The notes under the pieces: model-generated
What the model saw: the letters and a program-made list of their open reading frames with translations, nothing else
Told to the model about the DNA's origin: nothing
The model's database searches: none
Source of the DNA: Gnetum montanum
Lineage: Eukaryota; Streptophyta; Gnetopsida; Gnetales; Gnetaceae
NCBI GenBank assembly: GCA_015680685.1
Contig: MNCI01037900.1
Span: 682,985 to 718,739 of the forward strand
Direction of reading: 5' to 3'
Length of the DNA stretch: 35,755 nucleotides
Position numbers and translations under genes: made by a program
Part shown: piece after piece, positions 20,800 through 31,075 of the stretch
How positions within the stretch are numbered: the stretch's first letter is position 1
How the letters are laid out: every line of letters starts with the position of its first letter

Positions 20800-21905
20800 T
20801 AGAAAAAGGATTTTATTTGAAAAGTATTGTAGTGACATGAATGTTTACATGGGTAGGGATAACACATTGGAACTTGTGGGTAGGAAATATTTTTGGCATG
20901 GTATGACAATTGAAGTTTCAAAATTTTTTAAGGAATGTTTGACTTATCAAAAATTAAAAGAAGGTAAAGGAGTGAATGGACATTATATGTCTTTTCCAAT
21001 TCCCAAGGATCCATGAGAAAGTACATGCATGGATTTTGTAAGTAGTAATTTGAAAAAAAAAAGTGAGAATGATGAAATTTTTATTGTTTTGGATAGGTTC
21101 TCTAAGATGACATACTTCATTCCATGCAAAAAGATGAGTGATGCTTCTCATGTTGGAAATGTGTTTTTCCAACATGTTATGAAGTTGTATGAAATTCCTT
21201 TAAATATTGTTAGTGATAGAGATTCCAAATTTACTAGTCATTTTTAGAGATCCATTTAGAAAATTTTAGGGGCAACTTTGTATTTTTTGGTGCATATCAT
21301 CCACAATCTAATGGCCAAATTGAGGTGGTGAATAAATCCTTGTTAAACATATTAAGATGTTTGTATGATGGACTACCAAACAGATGGAAAATCTTGTTGT
21401 GTCATGTTGAATTTTCATACAATAATGATTTTTATGTTGGTATTGGGAAATGCTCATTTGAGGTAAACTATAGTTTTTTCCCAAAAAATGGTGGACACTT
21501 TGAAGAGCTTTTATGGTGAAGCTCAACTTAGTGTTGATTTTATGTAAGAGAGGAGGGATCTTCATGCATAAGTAATATCAAATCTTGAAAACAATACTAA
21601 TGAAAGAGTCCTCAAGAGGAATGAGGATAAATAGAAGCCAAATTTTGCTACTAATGACTTGGTTTAAGTGAACTTGAAGAAGAAGCAATTAAGAGACGTT
21701 AACTTTTCAAAATTGAAAGATAATAAGATGGGGCTTTTCAGAATTAAGTCCAAGATTAATGATAATACCTTTGAAATTAACTTACCAAATGATATTGGTA
21801 TGTATTTTTTATTTAATATCTTAGATATTATGTACTATCATGAACTAGTTGATGAGGAGACCATACAGGGTAGCATCGATGAGTTGAAGGGGGCTATTGA
21901 TTAGT
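20800..21905 (+). pseudogene. Integrase, element C
   Basis: The zinc-finger region reads MGRDNTLELVGRKYFWHGMT and ECLTYQKLKEGKG (the second Cys is Tyr). The catalytic core starts at TCMDFV (Asp codon 21032-21034) and continues with DEIFIVLDRFSKMTYFIPCK and NIVSDRDSKFTSHF (second Asp 21215-21217). After a frameshift at ~21260, the Glu is present in GQIEVVNKSL (21322-21324). So the D, D and E are all retained, but not in one frame. The C-terminal barrel includes KMGLFRIKSKINDNTFEINLP and ILDIMYYHELVDEE. Confidence 0.8.
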
Positions 21906-21924
21906 CCAAGCCTTCAATGGAGAG

Positions 21925-22065
21925 GAAGGTAATTGTACTCAAGTTAAGGAAAGCTTCTACCACTTAGGGAGTGAAGAGGTATGAGTACTTGATCCATTGT
22001 GAAGATTAGTTCATAGATGATGCCATATGAGTTCATGAGATCAAACTTCATAAGTAGGAGATCAT
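21925..22065 (+). pseudogene. Chromodomain at the integrase C-terminus, element C
   Basis: The sequence after the integrase reads VLKLRKASTT, a stop, GVKRYEYLIHC, then EDQ-like, stops, and IDDAI, a stop, VHE. This fits the chromodomain pattern of plant chromoviruses (YLV.W...P...ATW..E), with Trp and Gln positions replaced by TGA, TAG or Cys. The domain would guide integration to methylated-histone chromatin. It ends shortly before the polypurine tract. Confidence 0.65.
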
Positions 22066-22104
22066 TTTAATGCCTACTTTTTTTCTCACATGAGTTTACT
22101 TTTT

Positions 22105-22118
22105 GAAAGGTGGGAGAG
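22105..22118 (+). other. Polypurine tract of element C
   Basis: GAAAGGTGGGAGAG sits just upstream of the 3' LTR start. It would prime plus-strand DNA synthesis. It is purine-only apart from one T and typical of chromoviruses (A/G-rich with a GGTGGG core). Confidence 0.7.
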
Positions 22119-22122
22119 TTAG

Positions 22123-23060
22123 TGTAGGGATAACTCTTCCAATTTCCTTTTTCTCTTCCCTAGGTGTGTGTTTTGTAGGCTTCAAACTCTATAGAGAAAT
22201 CTTGAAGCTCATGAAGTCATACTAGCTTATATCTAAGCTCTTAAGAAAGATATCTTGGAAGACAAGAGACATCTAGGTGAAGTGAAGATCTTGTAGGAGA
22301 TGTCCACAAGTCAAGAGATATTTCTTAGTAGAGCGTAGATGAAATCTCAAAAGTGACTAAGATATCTCATATATATTTGAGATGTCTCCAATGTAGCTAA
22401 GTCATCTTAGTAATTTTGGAAACATCTCCAACCAAGATGAGATGTCAACCTTGCATTTGTATTTTGATAGTAAGATGTCTTAGAAAGACCAAAGATGACC
22501 TGAATGGGTAGGGAAACTTCCAAAATTATCATTCCAAGTTTGAAAATAGCTGGAACATGAGATAAAAAGATGAAATCAATGGAGGATCTTTAAGTTGAGC
22601 TCAAGGAAGTTTTTCTAGGATTTTTTCTTGCTTGAATAATAAATATGGATTTTGTTTCATGCTTGTACCATAGAGAGATGTGTGTAAGATATCATGAGAT
22701 ATCAAAAGGGCATATGTGAAAAGTAAGTAAGTGTTGGTCAATTGAGGCTTGGCCTGATGTATTTTATGTTTGCAAATTAAGATCTCAATCCCAGATTATG
22801 GGAGAGAATCTCTATCAGTTATGTCTTACATTGAGAACAACCATTGTGTGGTTATAGACCCTTATGCTCTATAGAATCATTTGAGTGTGAGCGAGGTTGT
22901 ATTTGGATGTTTTGTGTGTTTTGGGAATCCTAATGTAATCTTCTTGCAATAATTCAAGATAGCTAGTTTTCTTGTTTTCTAGCTTATTATTTGTCTTTTC
23001 ATAATATTTGAATTTAATGTTTGGAAGATGAATTAAAATTTGAGTAAACCTTCTCTAACA
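22123..23060 (+). repeat. 3' LTR of element C
   Basis: Begins TGTAGGGATAAC after the polypurine tract and ends near CTAACA at 23060. The first ~600 bases align with 26558-27122 and the last ~300 (TTACATTGAGAACAACCATT... to the end) with 32155-32450. This LTR is therefore the uninterrupted reference for the split LTR of element E. The U3 part carries AGATGTCT, GAGACA and TGTCTC motifs (for example 22266-22271 and 22383-22388). Confidence 0.8.
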
Positions 23061-24547
23061 CAATTCATGATTGATGAATGACATCATTTTTTGCATTAAC
23101 ATGAATAATTATGAAAATTTTGTTTAGTAATCCCTAGTATCTGGGTAATGGAAAATTAAGAAAATGGTAAAAACATAGTTTTTAGGACTCCCAAAATGCT
23201 TGAAAACTTGAAATTAACAACTAATGACATAATCATAGATATAAAAGCATAGAATGATCTTAGGAAGCTTAGATTCATATTTGGAAAATGTTTCTATAAT
23301 TTTTAGAAATTTATTTGAACTCATATTTTAGGTTTTGCTTCATTTAACACATCAAAGCCTTTTATTTGATAGCTCAATTCTTGGTCTTTGATCTCTCTTA
23401 ATTATATATAAATTATTGGAGTCATCTCTTCATCGCCTAGGAATTTTTTTATATATTAGATTTGTTATACGATCACTTGGTTTTAATTTTGGTTTGGCCA
23501 ATTAATTATATAAAATGTGGATTTTAGGCTTAGAAATCATTTGACAAAATATGGGTTTGAGACTCATTGATTACTTGATAAAATGTGACTTTTAGACTCA
23601 CCTATCTATTCCTTCATTGAATGGGTTAATCGGTGGTGGTGGTGTTTCTAAGTTTGTTAACTTTTTTTCATAGATTATTATTATTATTATTTTCTGTGTT
23701 TGTATTTATTTGGCTAACATCTATTTGTGGCTATCCCAAGTGCATGACTATTTAGCTATCTAATGCCACCAACCAAATTCATAAGGGATTATTTTGTTAG
23801 TTTGTTACTCTACTCAATATTAGGATCAATTCCCTTTGTATTTGTATGTTTCCAAGGTGATTTTGTTAGCTTATATGAGGAGGATTTAGAGGAAGCAACA
23901 AATGATTAATTTCATGTTCTAAGAACTTATAGCTTGATATTATTATTCTAGTTTAAGTTTGATTCTATTCTGTAATTTTTAGCTAGGATTATGGATTTAA
24001 AATATATGTGAGATTTTTTTTCCTACCTTAGATGTAGGAAAACTTAGATTTGAACTTTAGTTCTATTGTGTGATTCACTTTCCATTTATCAATATTGACA
24101 ATTTATGTAATGTTAGAGCCTAATAACTTTTGTATATAAATGTCTTTTCAACTTTATATTTGCTCCATCTATTAACTTTGGATCATATATTAAGCTGTTT
24201 GGTTTCATTTGATTTTGTAATAATTTAATTTCAATTGTTATTTTTACAACATTGCTATTATTTATTTTTGACTTAGATAATATGGTTTAACTTGCTTTTT
24301 GATAGTGAATAGGTTATGTTTGGTACACATGAAAATATTATTATTATTTTGGTTATGTTTTATCTTTTGTTGCATTTTCCTTCTTCTATGTGCATGTAAT
24401 TTTCTTGGATGTATAATACTTTCCCTATTTAATTTTTGTTGGCATCAACTTGATTTTTTATTATATAATGTTTTATTTTCCATACTTCATAGTTTTGTTC
24501 AAGTAATATGTTGCTAGCCTAAGCCTAGTTATCTAAGTATTACAAGT
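23061..24547 (+). repeat. Probable 5' LTR of element D (start uncertain)
   Basis: It lies directly upstream of the element D primer site and ends with ATTACA before AGTTGGTATC, as an LTR should. Its left limit is assumed to be the end of element C's LTR. There is no second copy in the window to confirm it. It is very AT-rich, contains a TATA-like TATATAAA near 23405, and a short tandem repeat at 23511-23612. The ORF at 24299-24517 is hydrophobic low-complexity sequence and not supported. Confidence 0.4.
23511..23612 (+). repeat. Tandem repeat, three copies of ~34 bp
   Basis: Copies start at about 23511, 23545 and 23579 with TAAAATGTGG, CAAAATATGG and TAAAATGTGA. Each continues through a TTTTAG or TTTGAG stretch and a GACTCA or GCTTAG stretch, and the first two end in TTGA. 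The units are diverged but evenly spaced by 34 bases. They lie inside the presumed LTR of element D. Confidence 0.6.
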
Positions 24548-24558
24548 TGGTATCAAAG
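24548..24558 (+). other. Primer binding site, initiator-Met tRNA type (element D)
   Basis: TGGTATCAAAG matches the common plant site TGGTATCAGAGC, with one G-to-A change, and lies right after the LTR end. Gag starts 40 bases later. Confidence 0.7.
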
Positions 24559-24597
24559 ATAAAGGTTTAACAAGTATTCTTGGATTTGTGATGTAAG

Positions 24598-25500
24598 ATG
24601 TCATCAGTTTCAATTTTTAAGATCCCAAATAGGGTAAATCCCAATGAACCCAATGGGGAAGTGTTTCAAAATTATGGAAATAGAAATATGTTCACTTATT
24701 TGGGGATCCAAATGTAGTCTAATATTGGAAATGGTGGACAATATCAATGTAATTATGCAAATACTAGTGACAAGAGGTCCCTTGAGCAATCACTCATGAA
24801 GTAGTTTAGGAGGCTAAAACCCTCATCTTTTAACAATGCCAAAGATCTAGTAGTAGAGTGGTTATGAAAGGTGAAAGAAGCTTTTTAAGTTATGAGTTAT
24901 GCTTTAGTGTAACAAATTCTTTTGGATTTTCATCAACTTAAGGGTATAGTCAATCATTAGCAATAGACAATTAGGGTTGATAAAGGCTAGGTTCATAGAG
25001 AGGTAAAGTGGACTATATTTGTTAGAGCCCTCAAAGAGAAATATGTGTTCAAGGAGTTTAAGAGGACCAAGATCAAGGCACTATCCAACCTAGAGTAAGA
25101 ATTTGATTCTCACTTGCAATATGATGAAGAAGAGATGATTAGCTACTTCATTGATGAATTGATCAAGGCTATTCAAATAGGTTTGGTTCCTCTTACTTTG
25201 ACTAAGTATGAGGATTTTTGATATAGAGTAGAGATAGGAATTAAGTAAGAAGAAGAAACTAGATCAACTTAAGAGGAGACATCAACCTATGATCAAATTT
25301 GATAGCTTTAAGAAGATAAGGATTTCTAGAGATAGTAGCAAGTGCAAAATTCTTAGTTCTCCTCCCACATCCTTTATTTGTCACAAGTTTTGATACCTAA
25401 AGAATGAGTGTTTGAATTATCATAGTAGTAAGCCTAGATATAAGAGCTAGGAGTTCTCCAAAAAATCAGTTAAGAACCATATATATGGAGTAAGAAAATC
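24598..25500 (+). pseudogene. gag: Decayed gag of element D
   Basis: Starts at the ATG at 24598 (MSSVSIFKIPNR). The core reads FRRLKPSSFNNAKDLVVEWL, VKEAF, QILLDFHQLKGIVNH, VKWTIFVRALKEKYVF and QIGLVPLTLTKYEDF. This is the Retrotrans_gag pattern of Del/Tekay-type elements (F..L.PP.F.G...P..A..WL, F...Y.P, L.L..Y). The middle of the capsid has stops at Gln and Trp positions. A degenerate zinc-knuckle region may lie near 25375 (CHKF, stop, YLKNEC), but its ligands are incomplete. Confidence 0.65.
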
Positions 25501-25539
25501 ATGGAACAAGAAAGTTTAGAATAGGAATTTATGCCATAA

Positions 25540-26010
25540 GGATAGAGTCTATGCTTTAATAGATCAACCTATGGATGAACAATCGAACACTATCATGGAA
25601 ACTATAAGTAACATTGGTGGATCTTCTTTCTTAATCTTATTTAACCCTGGTGTTAGTCATTCTTCTATGGATCCTAGAGTTGTAACTAGTTTACAGTTTA
25701 AGCCTTCACCCATGTATTTTTCCCTAGTGACTTAGATAGTTCGTTCTCCTAGTGTGGTAATTTTAGTGGTGTTACTTGTAACTAAGCTAGTGATAAAGGA
25801 TAATAGGTGGTCCAATGACCTAATGGTGGTGGAACTTATAGAGTATGATATGATTCTTGGAATGAACTGGTTGGCTAAGTATGATGAATGTATGGATTAT
25901 AAGAGCATGACTCTCATACTTGTTTTCATATGTGAAAGAGAGGTTATAATACAAACTAGTAAGAGATGGATTAATCTTGACTTGGTAACAAGAAATTTTA
26001 GTAGTTGATT
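25540..26010 (+). pseudogene. Aspartic protease of element D
   Basis: The frame reads SSFLILFNPGVSHSSMD, where Asp-Ser-Gly is expected; the Asp codon is AAC (25643-25645) and Ser is Pro, so the active site is lost. It continues with SNDLMVVELIEYDMILGMNWL, the diagnostic D.ILGMDWL block, and AKYDECMDYKSMTLIL. The open part at 25754-26008 is the largest intact stretch. The frame is shared with the upstream half. Confidence 0.75.
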
Positions 26011-26039
26011 AATCATGGTTACAGTTATATGATATTAGT

Positions 26040-26557
26040 GGATAAAGAGCTTATGTAGGAGATGAAATAGGTTACATTGACATAGGAGTTCTTGGATGTA
26101 TTTAAGAAAGAAATTCCTAGAGTGCCTCCTCATAAAGAGATTAAGTTTAAGATTATACTCAAGATTGAAATTTAATCAATTTTCAAGGGACCTCATAGGA
26201 TGTCTTCAGTATAGCTAGCAGAGGTTAAACAAAGGCATGATTTAATCAATTTTTTTACCTTGGGATGTACCTATGCTTTTTTGTGAAGAAGAAAAATAAT
26301 AGTTTATGGTTGTGTATTGATTACAGATAGTTGAATAAGATGATAGTCAAGAATTAGTATCCTCTACCTAGGATCGATGACCTATCTGATTAGTTGAGAG
26401 AAGCTAAGTTATTCTTTAAGATTGATTTAAATCCTAGTTATTATCAAATTAGGATGTGAGGAAAATATATACCTAAGATAGCTTTTAGGACAAGATATGA
26501 TATTATGATTTCTTAGTTATGTCTTTATGAATTATGAATAGTGTGTTGCATTCTTAG
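26040..26557 (+). pseudogene. Reverse transcriptase of element D, N-terminal part only
   Basis: Reads QEFLDVFKKEIPRVPPHKEIKF with a stop at the first Gln, then a GPHRMSSV block, LWLCIDYRQLN, QYPLPRIDDLSDQLREAK, FKIDLNPSYYQIRM and PKIAFRTRYD. The first catalytic Asp is in FKIDLN. A deletion after YDFLVM-like codons removes part of the palm, leaving MNSVLHSF. The FxDD box is absent because element E begins at 26558. Confidence 0.75.
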
Positions 26558-27122
26558 TGAAGGAACACCTCTTCCAATCTCATTTTCTCTATTCTACATA
26601 TGGTTTTTGTAGGTTTTAGGCTATGGTAAGACATCTTGGAGATTAGGAAAACATCTTGGTTGAGAGATGGATCTTCATAGGAGACATTCCAAATGTGAAG
26701 AAGACGTCCTAGTTGGAGTGGTGACATCTTATTTTGATTGGAGACATCTCAGGGGAGACATCCCAACTTTTGGAAGACATCTCATGTGAGGCATTCCAAC
26801 CCTAGAGGAGATGTCTTAGCTTTTAGGGAGATGTCTCCTGCTATCCAAAGACATCTCTCTTGAATGTTGGATTTGTATAGGAGATGTCTTACCAAGCCTT
26901 GAGATGATCCATATGAATGGAAAATTTTTTGAATTAGCCATTCCAAATTAAATAGTAAAACAATGGAAGAAAAAGATGGAAACAACTAAGAATCTTCAAG
27001 TTAATCTTGGGGAAATATTTCTAGATTTCCTGTCTTGACTTTTCAATAAACATTATGATTGTTTCATATTTTTGTCATGGAGAGTTAGTAAGAGAGAGTC
27101 ATGAGAGTATATTAAGTGATGT
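26558..27122 (+). repeat. 5' LTR of element E, first part
   Basis: Aligns with 22123-22700 of element C's LTR from its first base, through the motif array, AATGGAAGA, CTTCAAGTT, TTTCATATTTTTG and CATGAGA. Homology stops at 27122, at the edge of the insertion. The rest of the LTR is found at 32042-32450. Confidence 0.75.
26620..26900 (+). promoter_or_regulatory. U3 array of AGACATCT/AGATGTCT octamers
   Basis: About a dozen exact or near copies of AGACATCT or its reverse complement AGATGTCT in under 300 bases, in both orientations. Several create GAGACA or TGTCTC, the auxin-response hexamer recognised by ARF proteins. The position just upstream of the expected transcription start fits an enhancer. 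Function is inferred; no TATA box is clear here. Confidence 0.5.
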
Positions 27123-28439
27123 TCCCTTGCTCATGATAAGTTCATTCACCTCCAACTACTAAATGAGTTGTTATGGATAGCTCATCTAACAAATTGTTAA
27201 AGTTCATCTCATAACTCACTGGGTTGAGTGCACTCAATAGTTTGGGCCAAGTTCCATGGTAGTTAAAACATGAACACGTGTGGAATTTACATCATATAGG
27301 CCATACATTTACACATTTTAACATCCAAATTAAATAACTACATGAACAACACCTCTTTTTACAATTACATATAAAATTTGGCACTAATGTTTTGGTGGTT
27401 TAATGCTATAAAATATTTTGGAATGATAGTATTTTCTTTGGGCTTGTGGCATGTGGGTTTTGTAATGTTACTATGAAGAGCAATTTCTATAGTTACAAAT
27501 ATGTAATTGCTTAGTGCTAACATGGAAGCTTCATAAAAGCTAAAATTTAGCTTCTATCAAAATTAATAAGGTGATTTGAATGCCTTAACTTGATTTACTA
27601 TCAAAATTATTTTTTCTAATTCTAATTTGTCATGCTAGTCTTTAAAATTATGGATAAAATTGTAAAGAAATTGTGTTGAGGTTCTTACAAGCTCAAGATA
27701 CAACAAAGGTAGATTTTTCCTTGGTAAGCTCTTTCATTTCCAAGTGAAAAAAATGTTTTATTCAACCTCAATGATATTATTTATTATAATAATGTTATAT
27801 TCAAAAAATCTAATGATAATTATTTGTAAATTTTTTAAAATATATTTGGCATAACATGCACGGGAAAATACTTATCATGGCTAAGAAAGTAAATCCAATG
27901 GAAATAATAGGCCATAGACAACATGGTGAAGATAATTTCTAGCTTCAAGAAAGAGCTAACATATTGCTCAACTTTAATGCTTACAACAATTATGAGCCAT
28001 CTATTACACAATCCAAAATCATGTTTCAATTCAAATTAGAAACATTATAAAGGATGCACAATCACATGCCAAAAAAATAATAGTAGCCCAAACTATGGAA
28101 CTATGAATCAGTAACTTTTTGGTTGATCAAATTTAGCAAGGTTTTCACCTCTAACAAGAAACAATAGTAATGGTAATTGATCCTCTTCTAATTTTTCATA
28201 AGAAATGATGATATATAAATTCATTATAAAAATTTCATAGTAATATATATTTAAATATTTTAGTGATGGAAGAATAGATTCCAATCAGGTTAGGATCTAA
28301 ACCTAGTGATCCAACATTAAAGCACAAAGTCAACAATATAATTGTTAAAGCTGAGGTAGAAAATATTACATGTAGCTCTCAAAATTCAATTTTACTTCAC
28401 AAAAAAATATTTCTTCTTGTTTTAAAATTTAGTAGTTTC

Positions 28440-28700
28440 TACAATAATCATGTCAACTATGGATCTTTGCTCCAAAAGCATTAGTAGGAGATTGCAAATG
28501 AATTTAAAAAGGAATGTGGAACAAGCTATTCTTGGATTCAACAAAGTAAAAAATGGCAGTGATTGAAGAAAGAGTTTAGGAAGCATAAATAATCTAAATT
28601 ATTAACTAAAAGAAAACCTTGTTCTTGGCCATATGTTAATGCCATGGATTGTATTCTTGGAACTAATCCAAAAATGACAAATTTTCCTTTTTATTTAAAA
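28440..28700 (+). pseudogene. Possible Myb/SANT-like DNA-binding protein relic
   Basis: One frame reads EIANEFKKECGTSYSWIQQ, then KKWQ, stop, LKKEFRKHK, and SWPYVNAMDCILG. This resembles the plant Myb/SANT-like domain (a KF..K.G..Y...QL.NKWD.LKK.WK..K pattern followed by GLGWD). PIF/Harbinger elements usually encode such a protein beside the transposase to bind the element ends. It lies in the same insertion as the transposase, on the opposite strand. The match is short and partial; chance cannot be excluded. Confidence 0.3.
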
Positions 28701-30169
28701 AAAATGAAAACATAGTTTTGAACTATATATAGATAGAAGATTATATAGATATTGAATTGGAAGATAACAACGAAGTAGGAAAAGAAAATGCAAGAGAGTG
28801 ACATGTTAATCCATATCTTGATGCAAAAAGAAAAGTAACAATCCTCCATTAGATGAGAATCTTGCATTTTCAAAAGGCATGACTTTTAAATTTAAGAAGA
28901 AAGGTGTTGAAAGAAATTGTATTAAAAAGTTTAAGAAGTCAAATAATTTAGGCAAACCTCTTCTTGCTAGTGTGAAAAGTCTCAAAGAAACTATAAAAGT
29001 GGTGGAAGGAAAAAAATTAGCTCTTAAAAAGAAATAATAAAGAACTTTTAAAGACTTATAAATATTCTTGAAACTAGAGGTATATATTTTGAAATAATTG
29101 ATCTATAAATTTAAGTGCTTTTTTATAGCATTTTTAAGTAAAATTTTCCTTTCATGGATTTACTAATAAATTTATTTGGTTATTTTAGGTTAACCATAGT
29201 NTCATGAAAATTCAAAAAATGAAACTAATCCATAGTCCATCTCGAATGTTCAATTAGATAAATATTCAATGGCTACTAGAACACTTTATGAAGGCAATGA
29301 GATATTTAGTGATAAATAGTATATGAAAATGACATTGTTTTCAAGGGCTCTACTAATACTCGAATCAAATATCTACTAGTGAGGAAATTTGTAATGTTTT
29401 TAGGATAGAAACTTGGTTTTTCTTTTTCCTTTAGATCCATTTTCTCCTTTGACTTGTAACTGGTATATTATGAGTCAAGTATCATAAATTAGTGTCAAAG
29501 AATAGTTGCAATATTACAACAATAATGTCTTGTTATTTAATTTTTGGAAGTAATAGCTTCATTTATTGACCATTGATCTATACAAATTGGTAGAACTCAA
29601 AATGCAATACATTTTACTTATCACTCATCAAAATTGGTACACTATTGAGTCTACTTGAGGATGGTAAATTCATTGTAATAACTTAATCAAAGCTCTATTA
29701 TTAATTGGTTTAAAAGCTTCTTTTGGTTTTTCATTAGATAATATGATTTTGATCCAAATTATATTCATTCTACTTGTAAAAAAAATATTGAAAATTAAAA
29801 CTATACTTGTTAAATTGTAAATGGAGATGGGTACAATGTGCTAAAGGTAGAAGATGGGAAGAATTAGATCTTTCAACTTAAGCTTCTGGGTTCATCCCAT
29901 TCATTACATAATTTTAACTAATCCTTACAATAAGAAAATAGATTTTTACAATCACTATTTCAATGAACTTGTATCATATCTTTGAAAAGTACATACCAAA
30001 AAGCAAAACAAATATAATGAAAAACATAATACATAACTGAACACAAACAATTATTAAGAAAAAAGCCCTCTTTAACTTTATTCCATAGATAATTCATATT
30101 ATCTTTTCCATTTTCTAAACAAAATATTTTCTTTGATTATTTGCCAAAGACCTTATAATAGACTAACTA

Positions 30170-31075
30170 GGCATATCTAAAATAGAGTTATGATACATAG
30201 ATATATCTATTGTTGTTTCTATTTCACCATGTATTTGTAGAAAATTATGAAAAACACAACATGCAACAACAAGCCATGGAGTTTGCATAATTACACTTCT
30301 AAACTCCTCAAAATACTTCATTTTCTCTTTAAAACACAAAAAGTATTATCAATTTTAACCTATTCTTGGCTAAAACACTTATTAAATTGATAATGAAATA
30401 TAGATTCCTTACTATTGAATGATTTTAGAATCATAAGGGAAATTGGATATGTAGAATAAGCTAACAAAAATGGAGAGATATTTTGATCTTCAATTTGAAA
30501 TGTTGGAGAATTTAAGATTTCCTTTTAAATAGCCTTTTCTTGATAGAGGAATCATTCCAATATGTTGCATCATGTACACCTCTAGAAGCATCAATGCACA
30601 CATCCCAAAATATTTTTTATGTATAATAAATTCCTTGCAACAAAATACTATTATCATGATGTCTAGTTATGTAACATGCTGGATTATTTTATTTTTTTGG
30701 GCAGGTGCATAAGATAATTAAATATGTGTTTCATCAACTACTTCATAAATCATTGGAAGTAGTGTTAATGATTAAAATTCATTCATAATTCTTTGAAGTA
30801 TATTGCTTGAGGGTATGCAAATATAACACACTTACAAATGCTCTAAAATAATGTCAACTATTATCATTGTATACTTTCTAATAGTGAACTTCCCAACACA
30901 ATAAAGTTATGATGCTATCAATGTTAAATTTGCATGTGCTAGATGATGTAACACCATACATAAAGCTTTCTTCACTAGAATGGGATCTCTTACATCCGGA
31001 ATCATATGTTGGGGAAGAAGAAATGGCTTGATTTTGAAGAGTAAAATATCAAAAAGAGAGTATCTCATCTTGTAA
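30170..31075 (-). pseudogene. PIF/Harbinger-like transposase (DDE_Tnp_4 type)
   Basis: Minus strand, N- to C-terminal: RYSLFDILLFKIKPFL, RDPILVKKALCMVLHHLAHA, a helix-turn-helix VGKFTIRKYT, and then LPMIYEVVDETHI with the first catalytic Asp (codon 30733-30735). A frameshift follows, then DVCIDASRGVHDATYW with the second Asp (30569-30571). ISPFLLAYSTYP follows, and VKIDNTFCVLKRK, where the third acidic position is Asp rather than the usual Glu (30348-30350) and the following Trp is a stop. This order is characteristic of plant Harbinger nucleases, which cut and paste DNA transposons with a Myb-like partner. It is inactive: frameshifts and several stops. Confidence 0.75.

Larger units (their letters stand above)
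18366..23060 (+). mobile_element. Element C: 5'-truncated chromovirus (Ty3/gypsy)
   Basis: Contents in order: gag C-terminus with zinc knuckle, protease, RT, RNase H, integrase, chromodomain, polypurine tract and 3' LTR. Homology to element E starts at about 18366 (compare 33470), so the 5' LTR and most of gag are missing. The chromodomain after integrase places it among plant chromoviruses; the exact clade is not resolved. All domains are interrupted. Confidence 0.8.
24545..26557 (+). mobile_element. Element D: Del/Tekay-like chromovirus, interrupted in RT
   Basis: Contents: primer site, gag, protease, N-terminal half of RT, ended by the insertion of element E at 26558. The protease and gag sequences fit the Del/Tekay-type layout, distinct from C/E. 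The remainder would lie beyond the right edge of element E, outside the window. Confidence 0.7.
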
